From assembly GCA_902800395.1 (NCBI GenBank), contig CADCEC010000017.1, positions 1-36,215 on the forward strand: DNA of 36,215 bases, in the 5' to 3' direction. The translations under genes and the position numbers were made by a program. The DNA comes from an uncultured Bacteroidota bacterium. GTDB taxonomy: Bacteria; Bacteroidota; Bacteroidia; Bacteroidales; P3. How positions within the stretch are numbered: the stretch's first letter is position 1; each line of letters begins with the position of its first letter. Positions 31,535 to 36,215 of the stretch are shown piece after piece. Below the pieces are notes generated by a model, which ran no database searches, was not told where the DNA came from, and was given only the letters and a program-made list of their open reading frames with translations.

Positions 31535-32512
31535 ATGAACCTTTCCACTTTCCACTTTCCACTTTCCACTTTCGCCATCGGCCTCTCCCCCATGGACGAC
31601 ATCACCGACCTCCCCTTCCGCCAGCTCTGCAAGGAGTTCGGCGCCGATCTGCTCATCACCGAGTTCATCGCCTCCGAAGCCCTCAACCGCGACGCCGAGA
31701 AGAGTTTCCGCAAGATGCGCTTCTCCCCCGAACAGCGCCCCATTGGCATACAGATATTTGGGGCTGACGAGGATGAACTCCTGCGCTGCCTCGAGGTAGT
31801 GGAGCAGGCGGAGCCCGACTTCATCGACATCAACTGGGGCTGCCCCGTGCGCAAGGTGGCTGGGAAAGGTGCCGGCTCGGGAATCCTGCAGGACATCCCT
31901 AAGATGCTTAGAATCACCGCCGCGCTGGTCAAACGGGCCCACCTGCCGGTAACCGTGAAAACCCGCCTCGGCTACAGCCATGATTCCATGATGATTACCG
32001 ACTTCTGCGAAGCCCTCCAGGACACCGGCATCGCCGCCCTCAGCATCCACGGACGTACGAAGACCCAAATGTATAGCGGCACCGCCGACTGGACGATGAT
32101 TGGGGCCGTGAAGAACAACCCCCGTATGCACATCCCTATCTTCGGCAACGGCGACATCACCACGGCGGCGCAAGCCGTCGAGGCCCACCGCCGTTACGCC
32201 GTCGATGGCATCCTCATCGGCCGCGGAGCCATCGGCAACCCTTGGATATTTGAGCAGTGCCAACGGGCTTTCCGCGGCGAGTCCGAACGGGAAATCACCG
32301 TCGCTGAACGCGTGGAGGTCTGCCGCCGTCACCTCCTCGCCGCCGCCACCTTTAAAGGCGAGCGTACCGCTGTCTTCGAGATGCGCAAACACTATGGCGC
32401 TTATTTCAAGGGACTTTTCAACTTCAAGCCCTTCCGCCTCGCCCTCGTCAGCACCCCCACCCTCGACGAAACCCTCGCCGTCCTCGACCGCATCGAAGAA
32501 CACTACCGGTAG
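31535..32512 (+). CDS. dus: tRNA-dihydrouridine synthase
   Basis: 325 aa. It reduces uridines in tRNA D-loops with FMN. Visible are SPMDDITDLPFRQLCKEFGADLLITEF, PIGIQIFGADED, the catalytic Cys103 in DINWGCPVRKV, GAGSGI, VTVKTRLGYS, IHGRTKTQMYSG, PIFGNGDI and GILIGRGAIGNPWIF, and the C-terminal helical domain MRKHYGAYFKG. Which uridine it modifies (DusB-like or other) is not decided. Residues 3-13 (LSTFHFPLSTF) are written by a 7-bp tandem repeat and take the place of the usual short start before the first beta strand. The only ATG that keeps the strand SPMDDITD is the one at 31535. Confidence 0.9.
   Translation: MNLSTFHFPLSTFAIGLSPMDDITDLPFRQLCKEFGADLLITEFIASEALNRDAEKSFRKMRFSPEQRPIGIQIFGADEDELLRCLEVVEQAEPDFIDINWGCPVRKVAGKGAGSGILQDIPKMLRITAALVKRAHLPVTVKTRLGYSHDSMMITDFCEALQDTGIAALSIHGRTKTQMYSGTADWTMIGAVKNNPRMHIPIFGNGDITTAAQAVEAHRRYAVDGILIGRGAIGNPWIFEQCQRAFRGESEREITVAERVEVCRRHLLAAATFKGERTAVFEMRKHYGAYFKGLFNFKPFRLALVSTPTLDETLAVLDRIEEHYR
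31541..31573 (-). repeat. Heptad repeat inside the start of dus (CTTTCCA x4.7)
   Basis: Four CTTTCCA units and a partial CTTTC. The complement is the GTGGAAA-type unit. Read in frame it gives LSTFHFPLSTF. Confidence 0.95.
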
Positions 32513-32554
32513 ATAATACAATAAATCACTCCTTCCTCCGTTAACACATTGTAT

Positions 32555-33007
32555 ATGGAAGAAAAGAACATCATAGAAATCAAGAATAAGCGTGCGGCAT
32601 ACGAGTACTTCCTGATGGACGAGTACCAGGCGGGCCTCGTGCTGATGGGCAGCGAGATAAAAAGTATCCGCGAGGGGAAGGCCAACCTCAGCGATGCCTG
32701 GTGTACTTTCGTTGGCAACGAACTGTTTGTCCGCGACATGCATATCTCGGAATATAAGTTTGGCAGCTACTGGGGACATCAGGCCAAGCGCGACCGCAAA
32801 CTTCTCCTCACCCGCCGCGAACTACGCAAACTGCAGAACAAAATCAAGGAACGCGGATATACTATCGTGCCCGAACTGCTCTATGTCGACCCCCGTGGCT
32901 ATGCCAAGATGACCATCGCCCTCGCCAAAGGTAAACACCACTACGACAAGCGCGAGACCATCAAAGCCAAAGACTCGCGACGCGACATGGAACGGGAATT
33001 GGCATAA
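32555..33007 (+). CDS. smpB: tmRNA-binding protein SmpB
   Basis: 150 aa from the ATG at 32555 (a TTG two codons upstream is less likely). It binds tmRNA (ssrA) and delivers it to stalled ribosomes. Visible are the oligonucleotide-binding core NKRAAYEYFLMDEYQAGLVLMGSEIKSIREGKANLSDAWC, RDRKLLLTRRELRKLQNKIKERGYTIVPELLYV, GYAKMTIALAKGKHHYDKRETIKAKDSRRDMER and a short basic tail. The length is typical (about 150-160). It lies 42 bp after dus. No tmRNA gene was seen in this window. Confidence 0.95.
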   Translation: MEEKNIIEIKNKRAAYEYFLMDEYQAGLVLMGSEIKSIREGKANLSDAWCTFVGNELFVRDMHISEYKFGSYWGHQAKRDRKLLLTRRELRKLQNKIKERGYTIVPELLYVDPRGYAKMTIALAKGKHHYDKRETIKAKDSRRDMERELA

Positions 33008-33042
33008 ATGTGTTAATGTCTGATTGCTTGAATGTTTGAGTT
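33008..33042 (+). repeat. Degenerate heptad-like spacer before lysC
   Basis: Between the smpB stop and the lysC ATG the spacer reads roughly TAATGTC, TGATTGC, TTGAATG, TTTGAGT, TATGAAA in 7-bp steps. It is weaker than the other tracts. Confidence 0.45.
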
Positions 33043-34341
33043 ATGAAAGTATTTAAATTTGGAGGGGCCTCTGTCAATAGCGCCGATGCCGTGCGCAACA
33101 TGGCGCAGATAGTGAAAAATCATTTGGAATCAGAGACCCTGGTGGTCGTCGTCTCCGCCATGGGCAAAACCACCAACCTTCTCGAAAAGTTAGTCCCCTG
33201 CGACAATGGAGCGCCGGCATCCTGCCGGCAGGAGCTGCGCCAGCAACTCGAAGACTACCACCTCGACATCGCCAAGTCGCTGATTCCAAACGACGAAACC
33301 CTTGTCACCAAAGTCCTCGACCTCCTCCACCAACTCGACACCACCATCCATTCACTTTCCTCTTTCCACTTTCCTCTTTCCACTCAATACAACTACTGTT
33401 ACGACCAAGTGGTCTCTTTCGGCGAACTCATCTCCACCACCATCATCGCCCACTACCTCAACCACCTTGGTATCAATACCCTGTGGCTGGACGCCCGTCA
33501 ACTTATCCGCACCGATGACCACTTCCGCGAAGGCCGCGTCGACTGGCAAGCCACCCAAGAGGCAATTGATAAGTGGAGAGCAGAAAGCGGAAAGTGGAAA
33601 GACAATAATATTATCCTGACTCAGGGTTTTATCGGCGGCACTAACTCTACACTTTCCACTACCACCCTCGGCCGAGAGGGTTCCGACTATTCTGCCGCCA
33701 TCCTCGCCTACTGCCTCGACGCCGAGAGCGTCACCATCTGGAAAGATGTGCCGGGCTTCCTCAATGCCGACCCCAAATTCTTCGCAGACACAGTCAAAAT
33801 CTCCCAGATACCCTACAACGAAGCCATCGAGCTGGCCTACTACGGCGCCTCCGTCATCCATCCCAAGACGGTGAAACCCATTCAGAACAAAGGCATTCCG
33901 CTCTATATCCGCTCCTTCATCACCCCCGAAGCCGAAGGCTCCTCCGTCGGCGACTATAAGACTATCGTCCCCGAGACCCCTCTCTACATCTTCGCCAACA
34001 ACCAGATACTCCTCTCCATCCTGCCGCGCGACTACTCCTTCATCGCCGAGGACAACCTGCAGGTCATCTTCGGCATCCTCAACGAGCTTGGAATCAGGGT
34101 CAACCTCATGCAGAACTCCGCCCTGAGCTTCTCCATCTGCATCAACAACAACCCACAGCTGGTGAAGCCCCTCGTCGAGCGTCTACAGCACATGTTCCGT
34201 GTGCGTTACAACGAGAACCTGCAGCTCATCACCATCCGCTACTACACCCAGGAGGTCATCGACAGCATCGTCGCCGGCCGGCCCATCCTCCTCGAGCAGC
34301 GCTCCCGTACCACCGAGCAACTCATCGTCCCCTGCCAGTAG
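33043..34341 (+). CDS. lysC: Aspartokinase (monofunctional, lysine-sensitive type)
   Basis: 432 aa. It phosphorylates aspartate, the entry to lysine, threonine and methionine synthesis. The kinase domain has KFGGASVNSADAVRNM (residues 4-19), VVVVSAMGKTTNLLEKL, SFGELIS, TQGFIGG, TLGREGSDYSAAILAYCLDAESVTIWKDVPG, NADPKF and YYGASVIHPKTVKPIQN. The C terminus holds two ACT-like domains (FGILNELGIRVNLMQNSALSFSICI), implying feedback control. Three segments look repeat-derived: NGAPASCRQE (about 55-64) from a REP-like hairpin, HSLSSFHFPLSTQ (about 103-115) from an antisense heptad array, and KWRAESGKWK (about 176-185) from a sense heptad array. All keep frame. The length is within the normal range, so they replaced loops rather than simply adding sequence. 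No kinase motif is interrupted. Confidence 0.9.
   Translation: MKVFKFGGASVNSADAVRNMAQIVKNHLESETLVVVVSAMGKTTNLLEKLVPCDNGAPASCRQELRQQLEDYHLDIAKSLIPNDETLVTKVLDLLHQLDTTIHSLSSFHFPLSTQYNYCYDQVVSFGELISTTIIAHYLNHLGINTLWLDARQLIRTDDHFREGRVDWQATQEAIDKWRAESGKWKDNNIILTQGFIGGTNSTLSTTTLGREGSDYSAAILAYCLDAESVTIWKDVPGFLNADPKFFADTVKISQIPYNEAIELAYYGASVIHPKTVKPIQNKGIPLYIRSFITPEAEGSSVGDYKTIVPETPLYIFANNQILLSILPRDYSFIAEDNLQVIFGILNELGIRVNLMQNSALSFSICINNNPQLVKPLVERLQHMFRVRYNENLQLITIRYYTQEVIDSIVAGRPILLEQRSRTTEQLIVPCQ
33205..33235 (+). repeat. REP-like GC hairpin inside lysC
   Basis: AATGG, then GCCGGCA (33213-33219), loop TCC and TGCCGGC (33223-33229). It shares AATGGNNCGCNGGCANCC with 17613-17643. It encodes NGAPASCRQ in frame. 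Confidence 0.6.
33353..33385 (-). repeat. Heptad repeat inside lysC (antisense array)
   Basis: CACTTTC, CTCTTTC, CACTTTC, CTCTTTC, CACTC. The complement is GTGGAAA/GAGGAAA. Encodes SLSSFHFPLST. Confidence 0.9.
33573..33601 (+). repeat. Heptad repeat inside lysC (sense array)
   Basis: GTGGAGA, GCAGAAA, GCGGAAA, GTGGAAA, G. Encodes KWRAESGKWK. A single further unit-like CTTTCCA occurs at about 33652-33658. Confidence 0.85.
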
Positions 34342-34365
34342 CGCCCCAACACACAGGTTTTTAAA

Positions 34366-34381
34366 GTTAAACTCTGTTAAA
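34366..34381 (+). promoter_or_regulatory. Direct-repeat operator/promoter element of the sigma-factor operon
   Basis: GTTAAACTCTGTTAAA: two GTTAAA half-sites with 4 bp between them (10-bp period). A TACATTTG box (34398-34405) follows, 16 bp after the element. The same element, with T for C at position 9, recurs at 35870-35885. Confidence 0.6.
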
Positions 34382-34453
34382 AATCACCCCCGTTGTATAC
34401 ATTTGTCCACTTGGGGGGCTATATTATATATAGAAAAATTTTTCTCACCCGCT

Positions 34454-34945
34454 GTGGCCGATGACATAGAACAACAGTATGGCTCCCTCGTGCGAGCACA
34501 CTTGGACACCATCCGCAACCTTTGCTGGAAGGCGGCGGATGGCGATGCCTTTTTGTGTGCCGAACTGGTACAGGCCGTATTCATCGACCTGTGGAAAAGC
34601 ATGCCGTTGTTCGACCCCTCCTACGCCCCTCGCCAGCAAAGGCAATGGGTCAAGTGCCGCTGCCGCGGAGTCTTCTCCCATTACCGACGCCTGCGCAAGA
34701 GAACCTACCTCCCGCTCGACGACAACATCCCCGCCGACGACTACGAGGCCGACCTCCGGGAGACCTTCGAGGAATTGACCGAAGGCCTCTCCCCGCGCGA
34801 ACGCGAGGTCCTCGACCTGATTCGCAAAGGCTACAAAGTCTCCGAGATTGCCACCCGTCTGGGCATCAAACCCCGCAGCGTCAGCCAGACGCAGCAGCGC
34901 ATCATACAACGAATGAAATCGAACTATAGACGTTTATACCTATGA
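34454..34945 (+). CDS. ECF-type RNA polymerase sigma factor
   Basis: 163 aa from GTG 34454 (MADDIEQQYG). Longer readings enter lysC or the promoter, and a TTG at 34403 lies inside the -7 box. Sigma-2: LVRAHLDTIRNLCWKAADGDAFLCAELVQAVFIDLWKSMPLFDP. A linker holds the odd cluster VKCRCRGVFSHYRRLRKRTYLPLDDN. Sigma-4 helix-turn-helix: LSPREREVLDLIRKGYKVSEIATRLGIKPRSVSQTQQRIIQRMK. Such factors switch on envelope or stress genes when an anti-sigma protein releases them. Its TGA overlaps the next ATG (ATGA), so it is coupled to a small membrane protein that fits the anti-sigma position. The upstream direct repeat suggests autoregulation; that is an inference. Confidence 0.85.
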   Translation: MADDIEQQYGSLVRAHLDTIRNLCWKAADGDAFLCAELVQAVFIDLWKSMPLFDPSYAPRQQRQWVKCRCRGVFSHYRRLRKRTYLPLDDNIPADDYEADLRETFEELTEGLSPREREVLDLIRKGYKVSEIATRLGIKPRSVSQTQQRIIQRMKSNYRRLYL

Positions 34946-35247
34946 AAAACAAAGAAATAGAAACCCTCCTGCGAACCTCGGCGATGGCCCGCGCAGAGAA
35001 GAACACTCCCGCCGGACAGCTCTATGCCGACCTGTGCGGCGACCTCGACGGCTGGTGCCGGCAGCGGCGGCAGGCACGCCGCCATAGGCGCACCCTCTTG
35101 TCTGGCGGCCTGATGGCGCTGGCGGTACTCTTGCCCCTGTGGACGATTCCCGCATTCCCCTATCGCCACATCATCGCCACCGTCGATGCCAACCAGGCCT
35201 GCGACGCCACACGCTCTTTCGTCGAACCTCAAACCCCGATGGCATGA
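34942..35247 (+). CDS. Small single-pass membrane protein, candidate anti-sigma factor
   Basis: 101 aa. Residues 1-45 are charged and helical (EIETLLRTSAMARAEKN), then a very basic stretch (CRQRRQARRHRRT) precedes one transmembrane helix (LLSGGLMALAVLLPLWTIPAF, about 51-71). About 30 residues follow outside. The basic flank predicts the N terminus inside. This layout and overlap with the sigma gene fit an anti-sigma factor, but no known zinc or FecR-type motif is seen, so the role rests on position. Its stop overlaps the next start by 4 bp (ATGA). Confidence 0.7.
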   Translation: MKNKEIETLLRTSAMARAEKNTPAGQLYADLCGDLDGWCRQRRQARRHRRTLLSGGLMALAVLLPLWTIPAFPYRHIIATVDANQACDATRSFVEPQTPMA

Positions 35248-35735
35248 AAGCACGTACTTTTTGGCCACTCCTCTTGCTTGCCTGCCTGCTTACGGCGACG
35301 ACCGTAGCCGGCATCAAACTGTGGCCGCGCATTGCCCCTCCCTCCGAGGTCAGCGACCTCTACCTCCACTATGAATCCAACCCCCATCTCAATGTGGCCT
35401 TCATCAACGACTTCCAGGTCAACGACAGCATCTCCGTCGACGTCACCACCCTCCAAGCCCTCGACTCCTCCGGCTGGGAAACACTGAAAAAAGACTTCCA
35501 CGCATTTTCTCCCTCGGAAATAGTACAACAAAAAATAGATAATGGAATAGATGTAATTAGCATGCACCTTGCACCCAAGACAAACCCCACGCTCCCCATG
35601 GACACCTCCGACCTGCTCAACAATAACGTCATCGCCATCTCTCGCCTCCATAAAACAATAAGTATTTTCAATATCACCTCGGAAGCAGAAAAAAATGCAG
35701 TACAAATCAATCAATTCGAAATAAGTATCCCTTAA
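35244..35735 (+). CDS. Membrane-anchored or secreted protein of the sigma-factor operon
   Basis: 163 aa from ATG 35244 (MKARTFWPLLLLACLLTATTVAG), a signal peptide or signal anchor. A longer reading from 35139 overlaps the upstream gene. The mature part has no Cys after the signal and looks like a mixed alpha-beta domain (LNVAFINDFQVNDSISVDVTTLQALDS, MHLAPKTNPTLPMDTSDLL, AVQINQFEISIP). Codon use turns AT-rich in the second half (from about 35510), unlike its neighbours. Third gene of the operon; family not recognised. It could be the envelope partner of the anti-sigma factor or the regulated product. Confidence 0.75.
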   Translation: MKARTFWPLLLLACLLTATTVAGIKLWPRIAPPSEVSDLYLHYESNPHLNVAFINDFQVNDSISVDVTTLQALDSSGWETLKKDFHAFSPSEIVQQKIDNGIDVISMHLAPKTNPTLPMDTSDLLNNNVIAISRLHKTISIFNITSEAEKNAVQINQFEISIP

Positions 35736-36053
35736 AATAAAAAAAGAAAAGGCCTTCCGCCGACCGAAATGTTAAAAAATTACCCGTTTTTTCACATTTT
35801 GCCAAAAAAAGTACTATTATATATTGTAGAAGGGTGGTAAAATCGAAACCATTTGAGTTTGAAAAAAACGTTAAACTTTGTTAAATTCGCCTCTTTATGT
35901 CAGATTTGGGATAAAAAATGACAATTATAATAATAAAAGAACTTTTTTTAGTTGATGGCACCACTATGCACTACGATGAACAATATACACAGAAACCCGC
36001 TTATCGTTCAGGAATCAAAGCCAGAAAGAATATTAACTCAAAAAAATAATTCT
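35736..36053. other. Intergenic region before the last gene
   Basis: 318 bp, AT-rich. It holds the second GTTAAACTTTGTTAAA element (35870-35885) and, 18 bp later, ATTTG (35904-35908), as in the sigma promoter. No terminator is clear after the sigma operon. An in-frame ATG at 35955 could extend the next gene, but the signal peptide argues against it. Confidence 0.6.
35870..35885 (+). promoter_or_regulatory. Second copy of the GTTAAA direct-repeat element
   Basis: GTTAAACTTTGTTAAA, one base different from 34366-34381. It lies 168 bp before the last gene, which makes that gene a likely co-regulated target. Confidence 0.6.
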
Positions 36054-36215
36054 ATGAAAAAGATGATTGTTTTCTTCGTCCTTGCAGCCTCGCTGGGAAG
36101 CTGCACCACGTACGCCCAGGACACCGTCCATATTCGCGACTTCCGCACCGTTGACAAATACTATGTCCCCGTGTGGCCTTATGCTTTCCCCAAACGTACT
36201 TATGGTGATAATACC
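36054..36215 (+). CDS. Envelope protein with lipoprotein-like signal, N-terminal part (cut by the window edge)
   Basis: 54 codons are visible from ATG 36054. The signal KKMIVFFVLAASLGSC has a lipobox (LGSC, Cys about residue 17), though cleavage by signal peptidase I after TYAQ is also possible. The mature start DTVHIRDFRTVDKYYVPVWPYAFPKRTYG is rich in Tyr and Pro; the family is not recognised from so little sequence. It lies downstream of the second direct-repeat element and so may be controlled by the sigma factor. Confidence 0.7.
   Translation, partial: MKKMIVFFVLAASLGSCTTYAQDTVHIRDFRTVDKYYVPVWPYAFPKRTYGDNT

Noticed and set aside
34199-34453. Extension of the sigma factor upstream into lysC
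   Set aside because: The translated part is Ser/Pro low-complexity, a frame shadow of lysC, and it covers the promoter.
35955-36053. Upstream in-frame ATG for the last gene
   Set aside because: It would bury the signal peptide behind 33 polar residues.
1-36215. CRISPR arrays, tRNA or rRNA genes, prophage
   Set aside because: No spaced identical direct repeats of 25-40 bp, no cloverleaf or rRNA motif, and no phage gene cluster was seen by eye; a tRNAscan or Infernal run could still find a small RNA.

Overview
The window is a piece of a Bacteroidales (phylum Bacteroidota) chromosome, probably from an uncultured gut or oral-type member. The reasons are: promoters of the Bacteroidota type (TAnnTTTG at -7, e.g. 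13547-13554 and 19707-19714), almost no Shine-Dalgarno sequences, lipoproteins and GLUG-type surface proteins, a hibernation factor next to a Xer recombinase, and family-typical versions of RecA, Rel, SmpB, Dxr and PpiD. Coding GC is high and the spacers are AT-rich. No rRNA, tRNA, CRISPR array or prophage was seen.

Layout. 1-5807 (minus): two secreted surface proteins, the first running off the left edge, with a REP-associated tyrosine transposase (RAYT) gene between them. 5808-6234: a leader region with two promoter-like sites, a small ORF and a perfect heptad repeat. 6235-8926 (plus): tryptophanase, Xer recombinase, hibernation factor. 8985-9725 (minus): twin small lipoproteins. 9929-18254 (plus): phosphoglucomutase, recR, a GH3 lipoprotein, recA, an envelope protein, rel (ppGpp) and mazG. 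18317-19601 (minus): two lysine-fermentation genes, kal (with a histone-H1-like Lys/Ala tail) and atoD. 19742-22038 (plus): an unknown secreted protein, a GtrA protein and an aminotransferase. 22102-28948 (minus): envelope cluster lptF/G, rseP, dxr, a shortened M23-type membrane protein and ppiD, then cdd (29223-29693). 29777-34341 (plus): Y-family polymerase with a YolD-like partner, dus, smpB, lysC. 34454-35735 (plus): an ECF sigma factor operon. 36054 onward: a lipoprotein gene that runs off the right edge.

Metabolically, tnaA and kal/atoD point to amino-acid (Trp, Lys) fermentation. The rest is mostly housekeeping: DNA repair, stringent response, isoprenoid and LPS export, and envelope protein quality control.

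The most striking signal is a family of degenerate 7-bp tandem repeats (GTTAAAG/GTTGAAA/GTGGAAA-like). They sit exactly on gene junctions, often supplying the stop codon of one gene and the start codon of the next. They also lie inside coding sequences: dus and lysC share the peptide FHFPLST because of them. A 9-bp family (GH3 lipoprotein linker, pre-rel spacer, mazG) and two REP-like GC hairpins inside mazG and lysC add to this. The RAYT in the same window is a candidate partner for the hairpins.
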